64,000 nt of DNA. Origin: Ramlibacter henchirensis. Its GTDB lineage: Bacteria; Pseudomonadota; Gammaproteobacteria; Burkholderiales; Burkholderiaceae_C. Position numbers and translations under genes: made by a program. Of this stretch, positions 1 to 8,422 are shown piece after piece. Within the stretch, counting starts at the first letter, position 1. Every line of letters starts with the position of its first letter. A model generated the notes under the pieces. The model searched no databases, had not been told where the DNA came from, and worked only from the letters and a program-made list of their open reading frames with translations. The DNA is taken from NCBI RefSeq assembly GCF_004682015.1, contig NZ_SMLM01000001.1, positions 1,116,001 through 1,180,000 of the forward strand. The letters are read 5' to 3'.

Positions 1-696
1 GAAGCGATCCGCGATGCGATCGAGCGCCTGCGCGGCGACGCGTCGGTGCGCGCCGTGGTGCTGCACGGCGAGGGCCGCGCTTTCTGCGCCGGCCTGGACA
101 AAGGCAGCTTCGAAGGCATCGCGAAAGGCGGGAAAGGCTTCGACGACCTGATGGCACGCACCCACGGCCTGGCCAACGCCTGGCAGCAGGTGGCCTGGGG
201 CTGGCGCGAGCTGCCGGTGCCGGTGATCGCCGCCGTGCATGGCCTCGCCTTCGGCGGCGGCCTGCAGATCGCGCTGGGCGCCGACGTGCGCTACGTGCGG
301 CCGGACACGCGCATGTCGGTGATGGAGATCCGGTGGGGCCTGGTGCCCGACATGGCCGGCTGCGTCTTCATGGCCGAGCTTCTCCGCACCGACGTCGCCC
401 GCGAACTCACCTTCACCGGCCGCGTGGTCGAAGGACCGGAGGCGGTGCAGATCGGCCTGGCCACGCGCGTGTGCGACGACCCGCTCGAACAGGCGCGGGC
501 CACCGCGCGCCAGATCGCCGCCGGCAGTCCCGATGCGCAGCGTGCCGCGAAGCGGCTGCTCAATGCTGCCTCAGCCGTGCGGGCCGGCGCGGTGCTGCTG
601 GCCGAATCGCGCGAGCAGCAGGCGTTGATCGGCAGCCCGAACCAGGTCGAGGCCGTGCGGTCCGCGCTCGAGGGTCGCGCGGCGCAATTCCGCTGA
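1..696 (+). CDS. Enoyl-CoA hydratase/isomerase (crotonase), 5' end missing
   Basis: The reading frame is open from the first base, so the true start lies left of the window. The protein is a crotonase, acting on acyl-CoA in beta-oxidation-type catabolism. The two oxyanion-hole segments are visible (RAFCAGLD and HGLAFGGGLQIALGAD). Glutamates occur at both positions that carry the catalytic acids in enoyl-CoA hydratases (MEIRWGLVPD and ARELTFTG). The VPDMAG segment is seen in both hydratases and isomerases, so the exact reaction cannot be assigned. The C-terminus looks complete, ending at a TGA. Confidence 0.85.
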   Translation, partial: EAIRDAIERLRGDASVRAVVLHGEGRAFCAGLDKGSFEGIAKGGKGFDDLMARTHGLANAWQQVAWGWRELPVPVIAAVHGLAFGGGLQIALGADVRYVRPDTRMSVMEIRWGLVPDMAGCVFMAELLRTDVARELTFTGRVVEGPEAVQIGLATRVCDDPLEQARATARQIAAGSPDAQRAAKRLLNAASAVRAGAVLLAESREQQALIGSPNQVEAVRSALEGRAAQFR

Positions 697-855
697 GGGC
701 CGGCACCACCGTGATGCGCTCGCGACGCTGAGCCACGCGAGCGCCGCTCCGCGCGCCGCATCTCGCGCCTTCGTCCGACATGCCGCCCGGAAGCGGCCAT
801 TAGAGTGGGTCGGGCGGCGCGCCGGTCCGGCCGCGCCGAAGCGGAAGGAGGGCCC

Positions 856-2007
856 TTGTCTGCCGCCATCAGCAGCGCCGTGTTGAGTGCCGACGCGGCC
901 GTTCGCGGCACGGTCGTCGCGCTCGCGCCCGACGGAAGCGAGCCGGGGTGCACGCACGACCGCGTCACGCTCGCGGGCTTCGTCCGCGCCATCGCGCGCC
1001 TCAAGGGCTACGAGGACGCCGGCGTCTACGAGCCGGGACGCTCCTACGAGGGCAGCGTCTATTTCGTGCCGAGCGACACCATCACCAGCCAGCAGGCGGC
1101 GCGCCTGGGCATCCGCGGCCCTTCCGACCTGTTCGGCGGCGTCGTGCCGCAGCCGTTCATGGCGACCAAGGCGATCAGCCATTCGCTGGTCGATCCCACG
1201 GCGGCCAGTCCGCGCGGCTGGAACCCGGACTTCGCCGCGCGGCTGGGCGACGTGCTGCTGGACGGCCACTCCGCATTCAGCCGCGACGATGCCCATCGTG
1301 CCGGCCTGCGCCTGCTGCAGAAGGGGCCGGTGCGGGTCAAGCCGGTGCGCGGAAAGGGCGGCGCCGGCCAGTCTGTCGCGCGCGATGCGTCCGAACTGCA
1401 GTCGGTCCTGCAGCAGCTGGATGCGGACGAGATCGAAGTGCACGGCGTGGTGCTGGAGGAGCAGCTCGCGGACGTGCGCACCTTCAGCGTGGGACAGGTG
1501 CAACTGGACGACCTCGTCGCCAGCTACTGGGGCGTGCAGCGCCTGACGCGCAGCAACACGGGCCAGGAGGTGTTCGGCGGATCCGACCTGACGGTGGTCC
1601 GCGGCGGCTTCGATGCGCTGCTGGGGCAGGGCCCCGCGCCGGAGTTCGACCACGCCATCGCCCAGGCGCGGCGTTACGACGAAGCGGCGCATGCGTGCTT
1701 CCCCGGCTTCTTCGCATCGCGCCGCAACTACGACGTGGCGCTGGGGCATTGCACGCGCGGACGCTGGCGCTCGGGCGTGCTGGAACAGTCGTGGCGGGTG
1801 GGCGGCGCCACCGGCCCCGAGCTCGCCGCACTGGACGTGTTCCGCCGCGAGCCGGCGCGCAAGCGCGTGCGAGCGATGGGCGTCGAGATCTTCGGCGACA
1901 GCCCGGAGCCGCCGCCGCACGCCATCGTCCATTACCGCGGCGAGGACCCCAAGGCCGGGCCGCTGACGAAGTACACCGTGGTCGATCCCGATGTCCACCC
2001 GAGCTAA
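856..2007 (+). CDS. DUF3182 family protein, ATP-grasp-like
   Basis: About 383 residues, matching the DUF3182 family of Burkholderiales; no function is established. The segment KPVRGKGGAGQSVA near residue 160 and the later VLEEQL resemble an ATP-grasp nucleotide site, so an ATP-dependent ligase-type activity is possible (inference). A GTG at 805 is in frame, but the TTG at 856 is preferred because GGAAGGAGG (843-851) lies directly upstream at good spacing. The 3' end overlaps the start of the next gene by 17 bases, so the two are probably co-translated. Confidence 0.8.
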   Translation: MSAAISSAVLSADAAVRGTVVALAPDGSEPGCTHDRVTLAGFVRAIARLKGYEDAGVYEPGRSYEGSVYFVPSDTITSQQAARLGIRGPSDLFGGVVPQPFMATKAISHSLVDPTAASPRGWNPDFAARLGDVLLDGHSAFSRDDAHRAGLRLLQKGPVRVKPVRGKGGAGQSVARDASELQSVLQQLDADEIEVHGVVLEEQLADVRTFSVGQVQLDDLVASYWGVQRLTRSNTGQEVFGGSDLTVVRGGFDALLGQGPAPEFDHAIAQARRYDEAAHACFPGFFASRRNYDVALGHCTRGRWRSGVLEQSWRVGGATGPELAALDVFRREPARKRVRAMGVEIFGDSPEPPPHAIVHYRGEDPKAGPLTKYTVVDPDVHPS

Positions 2008-2797
2008 CACGATCGACATCGCCGTCGACGGCAAGCACATCGACGGCACCCTGGTCGCGCCGGACACCATGGTGCCCGGCGTGCTGCTGGTGCACGGCTG
2101 GGACGGCAGCCAGGACCAGTACATCGCCCGCGCCCACGAGATCGCCGCGCTGGGCTGCGTGTGCCTCACGTTCGACCTGCGCGGCCACGTGCGGCACCAG
2201 GACGAGTACAACACCGTCAGCCGCGAGGAGAACCTGCAGGACGTGCTGGCCGCGTACGACGTGCTGGTCGGCCATCCCGTCGTCGACCCGCGCGCCATCG
2301 CCATCGTCGGCAGCAGCTATGGCGGCTACCTCGCCGCGCTGGTGACTGCGATGCGACAGGTGCGCTGGCTCGCGCTGCGGGTCCCGGCGCTGTACCGCGA
2401 CGAGGATTGGCACGTGCCCAAGCGTCAGCTCAAGCGCGAAGACCTGGCCGCGTACCGGCGCAGCCGCGTCGCCGCGGAAGAGAACCGCGCGCTGCGTGCC
2501 TGCTCGGCGTTCGAAGGCGATGCGCTGATCGTCGAATCCGAGCACGACCCGGTGGTGCCGCACCAGACGATCCAGAACTACAAGGCCGCCTTCACGCGCG
2601 CACGTTCGTTGACCTACCGCGTGATCCCGGACGCCGACCATGCGCTCACCGAGAAGAAGTGGCAGCAGGCCTACACGGCGCTGCTGGTGCACTGGATGGG
2701 CGAGATGGTGCTCAGCGCCCGGACGGGCAGCACGGGCCCGGGGGCGCAGGAACCGCTGGCGACGACGGACGAGCAGGCGCTGGGCGAAGCGGATTAG
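1991..2797 (+). CDS. Alpha/beta hydrolase, dienelactone-hydrolase-like
   Basis: This 268-residue cytoplasmic hydrolase has no signal peptide. The nucleophile elbow is GSSYGG (GxSxG). The likely acid and base are the Asp in ESEHDPVVP and the His in DADHALTE, so the triad is complete and in order. The family covers esterases, thioesterases and dienelactone hydrolases, and the substrate cannot be told. It starts inside the preceding DUF3182 gene, which implies coupled translation and a shared role with that putative ATP-grasp protein. About 20 residues at the C-terminus are low-complexity and probably disordered. Confidence 0.85.
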   Translation: MSTRANTIDIAVDGKHIDGTLVAPDTMVPGVLLVHGWDGSQDQYIARAHEIAALGCVCLTFDLRGHVRHQDEYNTVSREENLQDVLAAYDVLVGHPVVDPRAIAIVGSSYGGYLAALVTAMRQVRWLALRVPALYRDEDWHVPKRQLKREDLAAYRRSRVAAEENRALRACSAFEGDALIVESEHDPVVPHQTIQNYKAAFTRARSLTYRVIPDADHALTEKKWQQAYTALLVHWMGEMVLSARTGSTGPGAQEPLATTDEQALGEAD

Positions 2798-2801
2798 CGC
2801 G

Positions 2802-3293
2802 TTACCGCCATCCACCCTTTCGAGCCGCGGCGGGCGTCCTCTCCTCCAACCCGCTGCGCAGCGGCCGGTGGACCCAGCCGAAGACGGCGCCGAGCACCAA
2901 TCCCCAGGCGAGCTGTCCAAGCAGCAGGCCCAGCGCGGGGGGGCCGGTGAGGAGCGGATCGCCGGGGATCCATTGCAGCAGCGGCACCGCAACCGCCTGC
3001 CAGAGCAGGTAGCCGTAGGCCATGCCGAACAGCCAGCCGCCCGCGGGATCGTTGGCGGCCCGCTGGAACAGCAGGCCGTAGCCGGCGCCCCCGAGGGCCA
3101 TCACGGCGGCGTGCAGCAGGAGGGTGGCCGGCATCGCAGCACCAGCGGCGTCGGCAAGCCGGTCCAGGCTTCCGAACGCGAACAGCACGCCGATCGCCGG
3201 AAGGTCCGCGATCAAGCCCGCGATCGCGCCGGCGGCCAGCGGCCGCTGCGTCGGGCCCGCGTCGAGCCCGTGGGCGCGGAGCATCTCAAGCAT
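2802..3293 (-). CDS. Small multi-pass membrane protein, last gene of the sigma-led operon
   Basis: 163 residues with about four hydrophobic segments; no family is recognised with certainty. Its C-terminal part (GQLAWGLVLGAVFGWVHRP) matches by eye the end of the membrane domain of the next gene upstream (GHLVWGATLGALYTRP), so the two appear to share a membrane module. Its start overlaps the 3' end of that gene by 8 bases, so it is translated with it. The 3' end lies four bases from the convergent hydrolase gene. Confidence 0.7.
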   Translation of the reverse strand: MLEMLRAHGLDAGPTQRPLAAGAIAGLIADLPAIGVLFAFGSLDRLADAAGAAMPATLLLHAAVMALGGAGYGLLFQRAANDPAGGWLFGMAYGYLLWQAVAVPLLQWIPGDPLLTGPPALGLLLGQLAWGLVLGAVFGWVHRPLRSGLEERTPAAARKGGWR

Positions 3294-5082
3294 GGACCGC
3301 CTCCTGCTCTTCGCGAACGGCGGTTCCGCTGGCGTGGAGTACGTCCTCGATGCGCGGGTCGCCCTCCAGCTCCTTCGAATACATCTTCACGAGGTGGCGG
3401 TACGCCTGCCCCGTGATGCGCGGATCGCGGTTGAGGTCGAACAGGCCCACGGGACTCACGATCCCGCGCGGGCTGCGCAGGGCCACGTCCCAGTCCACCT
3501 GGTCGATCAGCGAATACCAGGTGAAGCCCACCACGGGCACGCCCGAAGCGCGCAGCATCTGCACGTTGTGCCACTGGCGCCAGAGCCATCGCGGTCCCTC
3601 GCGCGCGTCCATGTGGTTGGTTTCGGTGTGCATCAGCGGCCGGCGGTAGCGCGCGTGGTACTGGCCGGCGATCACGGTCCAGCCGAACAGCTCGCCCAGC
3701 GACCTCGGCGAGCCCGCGTGGTCGATCACCTTCTCGTTCCAGTCGTAATAGTCCACGCCCAGGATGGCCCGCCGGCGCACGTCCTGGTTCATGAACCAGG
3801 TGTATTCGGCGTCCGGCATGCCGCAGCGCCGCACGTGTTCGCGCATCTGCTCGCCCAGCGGCCGCGCGTACAGCAGGTCCAGCGGGAGGAAGCGCCGCTC
3901 GTTCTCGAACGTGGCGATGTCCTGGATGCGTCCATCGGGACAGCAGGCCTGGTAGAACTCGCTGCTCTCGCTGTTGACGAAGATCGCGCCGGGCCGCTCG
4001 CGGGCGATCGCCTGCATCATCAGCACGCTGGCACGCGCCTGGTGGCGCACCGCCCGGACGAAGGACACCTCGTCGCGGCGCTGCTCGTTCCAGGCACCTT
4101 CCAGCGCGCTGAGCCGCGCGCACACGTACATCTCGTTCACCGGCGTGTAGAGGCGCACCGCGGGATACCGTGCCGCGAAGGCCCGGGCGTATTCGGCCAG
4201 CGCATCCGGCACCTCGGGGTTCTGGAAGTTCTCCAGCCAGTCCGGCAGGCCGAAGTGGCACAGGTCCATGATCGGCTCGATGCCCAGCCGCTGCATCTGC
4301 GCCACCACGTCGTCGGTGAAGGACCAGTCGAAGCGGCCGGGCCCCTCGAACACGCGGTGCAGCGGCGGGCCGTAGCGCAGCGCCTGCACGCCGAGGCTGC
4401 GCACCAGTTCGAGGTCGGTGCGCCAGTGGCGGTAGTGGCCGGTTGCTTCCATCAGGTCGAGCCGCCAGCGGCCGCCTTCCAGCGTGGGGTAGCTGCATTC
4501 GATGCCGGTGGCGAAGAGGAAGCGCAGGTCGCGCGCGGCGGCTGATCCTTCAGGCGCCGGCCGCCCGGACCTTGCGATCGGCGGCGGGGAACTGCCGGTG
4601 CTGCGGCCCACCGGCCGCGTGTACAGCGCGCCCAGCGTCGCGCCCCAGACCAGGTGCCCGGCTGCGATGGCCAGCAGTCCCGCCCAGCCGCCCTCGGTGC
4701 CGAACAAGCCGGAAAAGGGCATGACGCCTTGCTGCACGAGCGGGTTCATCAGCTCGAGCTGCGGGCGCATGGCGAACATCGCCAGCGGCATCGGGATGAA
4801 CGAGAACGCCAGCCCCTGCAGCGCGGGACGCACCGGCAGCAGGGACCAGAAGAAGTAGGCATAGAACGCCGCCCACAACGCCCCCACGATCAGGTGGACC
4901 GCCATGCCGGCCAGCCACCAGCCGAGCGGCCCTGCATCCGGCAGCGCCACCGTTCCCAGCAGGTGCACGATGTCCGCGACGGGCCATCCCAGCAGGATCA
5001 GCGGACGGGCCGCCGCTTCCCACGCCGCTGCGCCTGCGGCGCCCGCCCACAGGGCCTTGCGGTACGCGACGCGTCGGATCAT
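3286..5082 (-). CDS. Membrane-anchored family 1 glycoside hydrolase
   Basis: 598 residues in two parts. Residues 1-160 form about four membrane segments. Residues 187-580 form a (beta/alpha)8 domain of the GH1 (beta-glucosidase/beta-galactosidase) type. The acid/base motif is TPVNE (Glu317) and the nucleophile is Glu487 in HTETN, both in the order expected for GH1, although the second differs from the usual TENG. GH1 enzymes are normally soluble proteins of about 450 residues, so an N-terminal membrane module is unusual. The gene begins six bases after the SDR stop and overlaps the small membrane gene downstream. The orientation of the catalytic domain across the membrane is not clear from sequence. 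Confidence 0.85.
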   Translation of the reverse strand: MIRRVAYRKALWAGAAGAAAWEAAARPLILLGWPVADIVHLLGTVALPDAGPLGWWLAGMAVHLIVGALWAAFYAYFFWSLLPVRPALQGLAFSFIPMPLAMFAMRPQLELMNPLVQQGVMPFSGLFGTEGGWAGLLAIAAGHLVWGATLGALYTRPVGRSTGSSPPPIARSGRPAPEGSAAARDLRFLFATGIECSYPTLEGGRWRLDLMEATGHYRHWRTDLELVRSLGVQALRYGPPLHRVFEGPGRFDWSFTDDVVAQMQRLGIEPIMDLCHFGLPDWLENFQNPEVPDALAEYARAFAARYPAVRLYTPVNEMYVCARLSALEGAWNEQRRDEVSFVRAVRHQARASVLMMQAIARERPGAIFVNSESSEFYQACCPDGRIQDIATFENERRFLPLDLLYARPLGEQMREHVRRCGMPDAEYTWFMNQDVRRRAILGVDYYDWNEKVIDHAGSPRSLGELFGWTVIAGQYHARYRRPLMHTETNHMDAREGPRWLWRQWHNVQMLRASGVPVVGFTWYSLIDQVDWDVALRSPRGIVSPVGLFDLNRDPRITGQAYRHLVKMYSKELEGDPRIEDVLHASGTAVREEQEAVHA

Positions 5083-5088
5083 CGGGCT

Positions 5089-6117
5089 TCACCTGTTCCG
5101 TCGGCCGGCGAAAGCAGCGGTGAAGAAGGCGCCCAGCACCGCCAAGCCGATCGCGCCGCGCACGGCTGCGGGATTCAGCGCGTGCGCACGGCGCCGCGCG
5201 CCGTCCGGGAAAGGACCTTCCACGCCGGCATCGGCCGCAGCCGGGGCGTCCAGGATGTCGAACCTCGTGTCCGTCGAGCCCTTGGCCTGCTGCGGCCCGA
5301 AGGCGGTGCGGGCCAGCAGCCGGTCGAGCAGCCCCGGCCCCAGCATGGTGCCGAGCAGCGCCTCGAGCACGGGCGCGCCGACCCAGAGTTCACGCGGCGC
5401 GTCGAGCGCTGCCTTGACGATCGCGCGGGCGGCCGCCTCGGGGTGGTAGACCGGACCGACCGGCCGGTGCCGCGTCGGCATGTGGGTCCGCGTCCAGTTG
5501 AACTGCGGCGTGTTCACGCCCGGCAGGTGGACCATCGACAGCCGCACCTGGCTGCCGGTGTGCAGCAGCTCGCTGCGAAGCGAATCGGTGAACGCGCGCA
5601 GCGCCGACTTGGCGCCGCAGTAGGGCGCCTGCAGCGGGATCGAGCGGTACGCCAATGCGGAACCGACCTGCACGATCGTGCCGCGGTTGCGCGGGCGCAT
5701 GTGCTTCAGCGCCGCCAGCGTCCCGTTCACGGCGCCGAGGTAGGTCACGCGCGTGACCCGCTCCCACTCCGCCGCGGGCACCTCCCACGACGGGCCGAAC
5801 ACGGACAGCATCGCGTTGTTGACCCAGACATCGAGCTGTCCCCATTCGCGCATCACGCGATCGGCCGCCGCCTTCACCGGCTCGGCATCGGCCACGTCGC
5901 ACGGGACGACGAGCGCCTCGCCGCCCGCGGCCTGTACGTCACGCGAAGCGCCTTCGAGGCCCGGCTGCCCGCGGGCCAGCAGGGCCACCCGCCACCCCAT
6001 GCGGCCGAACGCGATGGCGCTCGCGCGGCCGATGCCCGCGGACGCGCCGGTGATCACCGCCACCGGCCTGCCGCCATCGGTGGCGGACCTGCGTTGCCGT
6101 CGCCAACCTATTTCCAT
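5089..6117 (-). CDS. SDR family oxidoreductase with C-terminal membrane tail
   Basis: A 342-residue short-chain dehydrogenase. Near the N-terminus is the NAD(P) motif TGASAGIG, then VNNA and the catalytic APYCGAK (YxxxK). SDRs are usually near 250 residues. Here a C-terminal extension ends in a hydrophobic stretch (IGLAVLGAFFTAAFAG) that looks like a membrane anchor, in keeping with the membrane proteins on both sides. The ATG at 6117 overlaps the preceding gene by 10 bases. A much longer open frame continues upstream but is antisense read-through of the sigma gene in another frame. Confidence 0.85.
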   Translation of the reverse strand: MEIGWRRQRRSATDGGRPVAVITGASAGIGRASAIAFGRMGWRVALLARGQPGLEGASRDVQAAGGEALVVPCDVADAEPVKAAADRVMREWGQLDVWVNNAMLSVFGPSWEVPAAEWERVTRVTYLGAVNGTLAALKHMRPRNRGTIVQVGSALAYRSIPLQAPYCGAKSALRAFTDSLRSELLHTGSQVRLSMVHLPGVNTPQFNWTRTHMPTRHRPVGPVYHPEAAARAIVKAALDAPRELWVGAPVLEALLGTMLGPGLLDRLLARTAFGPQQAKGSTDTRFDILDAPAAADAGVEGPFPDGARRRAHALNPAAVRGAIGLAVLGAFFTAAFAGRRNR

Positions 6118-6470
6118 ACCGCGACGGCCAGCACGACCAGGCCGATGACCGCGATCGCCGCGTGGACGAGGACCATCCACACGGGCAGTGCCAGCCCATT
6201 GGCGTGGTAGCGCAGGTTCAGCATCAGGCCGCCCAGGGCCGCCACGACCAGGAGTGCGAGCCCCAGGGCTGCGCCGCCGGGGAAGCCCGAGACGATCCCG
6301 GCGTACAGGATCAGCGTCAACCCGCTTCCCGCCAGCAGGCCATGGCCCATGGCCATCCAGTGGGGTGGACGCGGCCGCCCGGAGAAGCGCAGGCCGGCCA
6401 TCAGCAGCCCTCCGGCGCCGGTGAGCGCGAGCAACACGACAGCGGTGCGGAACATCAATCCTGCTTCCAT
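6108..6470 (-). CDS. Small four-helix membrane protein, downstream of the ECF sigma gene
   Basis: 120 residues, almost entirely hydrophobic, with about four membrane helices. No family is recognised. Its ATG follows the TGA of the sigma factor gene immediately, without a spacer, so translation is very probably coupled. The position directly after an ECF sigma factor is where an anti-sigma factor is normally encoded, but this protein lacks an obvious cytoplasmic anti-sigma domain or a zinc-binding HxxxCxxC motif. Whether it controls the sigma factor is an open question. Confidence 0.7.
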   Translation of the reverse strand: MEAGLMFRTAVVLLALTGAGGLLMAGLRFSGRPRPPHWMAMGHGLLAGSGLTLILYAGIVSGFPGGAALGLALLVVAALGGLMLNLRYHANGLALPVWMVLVHAAIAVIGLVVLAVAVWK

Positions 6471-7175
6471 TCAGGCATCTCCTTGGGTGGGGTCGGTGAG
6501 GATGGCCCGCATCACGCCGGCCACGATCCGGTCGCAACGGGGTCCGTCGAAAGAGAACGCGTCGTCCATGGCGAAGTCGACGTCGCGGGCGAGCGCTTCC
6601 CTGAGCTGGGCGCGCGCGCGGAAGAAACGGGTGCGCACGGTGGCCTCCTGGATGCCGAGGGCCTGCGCGACTTCCTCGACGCTCATCTCCTCGAGCGCCC
6701 GCAGCATGAACACGGAGCGGAACTGCTCCGGCAGCCGGTCGATGTGGCGCTCGATGATGCGCGTCAGCTCGGCGCGCTGGGCGGTGAGCTCGGGATCGTG
6801 CATGGGGGTGTCCGGCTGCATCGACGTCTCCTCCTCGGACGGAACACCGGGCGCGCCGAGCGGCACCACCACGCCGCTGCGCCGGCGCACGCGGGACAGG
6901 GCCTGGTTCATCGCGATCCGCACGAGCCAGGTCGACAGGCGCGATTCGCCGCGGAACGTGGGCAGCGCCCGCCACGCCTTCAGCCAGGCGTCCTGCACCG
7001 CATCCTCGCTTTCCGCGTCGTCGCGCAGGATGCTGCGCGCCGTGCGGTACAGCAGGCGGTTGTGGCGCCGCATGATGAGCTCGAAGGCCATGGCGTCGCC
7101 GGCGGCCGCACGCGACAGCAACTCCGGTTCGGTGGACGCATCGGGGCGCGGGGGGAGCGGTTGGGGTGAACTCAT
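6471..7175 (-). CDS. ECF-type RNA polymerase sigma factor
   Basis: 234 residues with the two-domain layout of ECF sigma factors. Region 2 contains AFELIMRRHNRLLYRTARSI and DAVQDAWLKAW (-10 recognition and core binding). Region 4 contains LPEQFRSVFMLR and the helix-turn-helix MSVEEVAQALGIQEATVRTR. ATG at 7175 was chosen because it starts the conserved part with a plausible GGAAGG upstream; the longer open frame runs antisense into the VWA gene. It heads a five-gene minus-strand operon (sigma, membrane protein, SDR, GH1, membrane protein), which it may regulate. Confidence 0.88.
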   Translation of the reverse strand: MSSPQPLPPRPDASTEPELLSRAAAGDAMAFELIMRRHNRLLYRTARSILRDDAESEDAVQDAWLKAWRALPTFRGESRLSTWLVRIAMNQALSRVRRRSGVVVPLGAPGVPSEEETSMQPDTPMHDPELTAQRAELTRIIERHIDRLPEQFRSVFMLRALEEMSVEEVAQALGIQEATVRTRFFRARAQLREALARDVDFAMDDAFSFDGPRCDRIVAGVMRAILTDPTQGDA

Positions 7176-7261
7176 CGGATGGGGACCTTCCGTGCCGACG
7201 TATGACGCAGCACGAGGCCCGCGCGTTCCCGCCGGGGGAACGCTACCGCGATTCAAGTCGT

Positions 7262-8296
7262 TCAGGCGATGCGCCGGAACCAGAGCACCGACAGCGTTCC
7301 CGCGGCGAACATCACCACCGCCGATGCGAGCGCGAGCAGCGCGGTGAGTTCGTTCTCGCGGGTGACGATCTCCACGCGCGAGCCGAGGTTCTCGTAGACG
7401 CTGCGAAGTTTCTCGGCGGTGCCCGCGTAGAAGTACTCGCCGCCCGTCATCCGCGCCACCTCGCGCAGGGTGGGCTCGTCCAGCCGCAGGTAGATCGGCA
7501 TGCCCTCGGCGGAAGCGGCCTCGCCGTCCACCGTGCCCAGCCCCACCACGTAGATGCGCACGCCGCGGTCGGCCGCCATCTTCGCCGCCAGCAGCGTGTC
7601 GATGCCGGTCGTGCGGCGGCCATCGCTCAACAGGATGATCGCGGCGGAGCGGTACGAGCCCGGCGGAACCGGCTTGATGTTCCTGGGTGGCGGCTTGTCC
7701 TTCTCGTCGAGGCTGCGCCCGTGCAGCCTGCCGCCGGCCGCCAGTTCCTCGAGGTCCAGGCCGTGGTCGGGGAACAGCTCCGTCAGGCTCATCACGATCG
7801 CGTTGCCGACGGCGGTGCCCATCTGCATCTGGAAGCCGTCGATCGCCGCCACCAGCGACTTGCGGTCCAGCGTCGCCCGCTGCGCGACCTGGGTGCTGCC
7901 TGCGAAGGTGACCAGGCCGACCTCGATGTCCGCCGGCAGGTCGTGCAGGAAGAGCTTGGCCGCATCCTGCGCGGCAGCCAGCCGGGTGGGCTTCACGTCG
8001 GTAACGCGCATGCTGAGCGACACGTCCATGGTCAGGATGATCGTGGTGCGCGCCCAGGGAAGCGCCACCCGCGCCACCGGCCGCGCCGACGCGAGCAGCA
8101 GTCCGGCGCACGCCAGCAGCAGCAGGGCGGGCGGCACGTGCCGGCGCCACTGCGAGCCTGCTGCTTCGCGGACGACCTTGACGCTGCTGTAGCGCACGGC
8201 CAGTCGTGCCCGGCGGCGCAGCAGCCAGATGTAGAGCACCGGCAGCAGCGCGAGCCCGAGCATCAACCACAGGTATTGAGGCCACAGGAAAAACAT
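7262..8296 (-). CDS. VWA domain protein, BatA-like
   Basis: 344 residues. Two hydrophobic segments at the N-terminus (residues about 5-25 and 55-72) are followed by a von Willebrand A domain, with a final membrane helix near residue 320. The metal-binding MIDAS residues are visible: DVSLS at 91-95 (DxSxS) and the later LLSDGRR. This is the BatA/Aerotolerance layout, with the VWA domain placed between membrane anchors, probably on the periplasmic side. Bat proteins usually sit with a MoxR ATPase and other Bat genes. None is present here, so it is an orphan copy. It is transcribed away from the TetR gene. Confidence 0.85.
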   Translation of the reverse strand: MFFLWPQYLWLMLGLALLPVLYIWLLRRRARLAVRYSSVKVVREAAGSQWRRHVPPALLLLACAGLLLASARPVARVALPWARTTIILTMDVSLSMRVTDVKPTRLAAAQDAAKLFLHDLPADIEVGLVTFAGSTQVAQRATLDRKSLVAAIDGFQMQMGTAVGNAIVMSLTELFPDHGLDLEELAAGGRLHGRSLDEKDKPPPRNIKPVPPGSYRSAAIILLSDGRRTTGIDTLLAAKMAADRGVRIYVVGLGTVDGEAASAEGMPIYLRLDEPTLREVARMTGGEYFYAGTAEKLRSVYENLGSRVEIVTRENELTALLALASAVVMFAAGTLSVLWFRRIA

Positions 8297-8369
8297 CTCG
8301 GATGCTCGCCGCGCTGGTGCAGTGCATCGGCATCGTGCGCCCGAAGCGGCGCGTTGGCAACCGCGCGTG

Positions 8370-8398
8370 TTGACTCCGCAGGCGTTCTTGCGCAGACT
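8370..8398 (+). promoter_or_regulatory. Candidate sigma70 promoter for the TetR/acyl-CoA mutase operon
   Basis: TTGACT (8370-8375) and CAGACT (8393-8398) are separated by 17 bases. The -35 box matches the consensus at five of six positions and the -10 box at three of six. The predicted start of transcription would fall inside the palindrome at 8403-8416. Confidence 0.35.
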
Positions 8399-8402
8399 AA
8401 AC

Positions 8403-8416
8403 CAAACGAACGTTTG
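8403..8416. promoter_or_regulatory. Palindromic operator, probably bound by the adjacent TetR protein
   Basis: CAAACG-AA-CGTTTG is a perfect inverted repeat with six-base arms and a two-base centre, ending six bases before the TetR start codon. TetR repressors commonly bind such palindromes over their own promoter. The position overlaps the predicted transcription start, so autorepression of the operon is the natural reading. Binding itself is inference. Confidence 0.55.
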
Positions 8417-8422
8417 CTATTC

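Noticed and set aside
571-2304. Long minus-strand frames opposite DUF3182 and the hydrolase
   Set aside because: They lack recognisable motifs and run against two coupled, well-supported genes.
6471-8360. A 629-codon protein extending the sigma factor upstream
   Set aside because: The upstream part is read from the opposite frame of the VWA gene and has no motif. The sigma factor begins at 7175.
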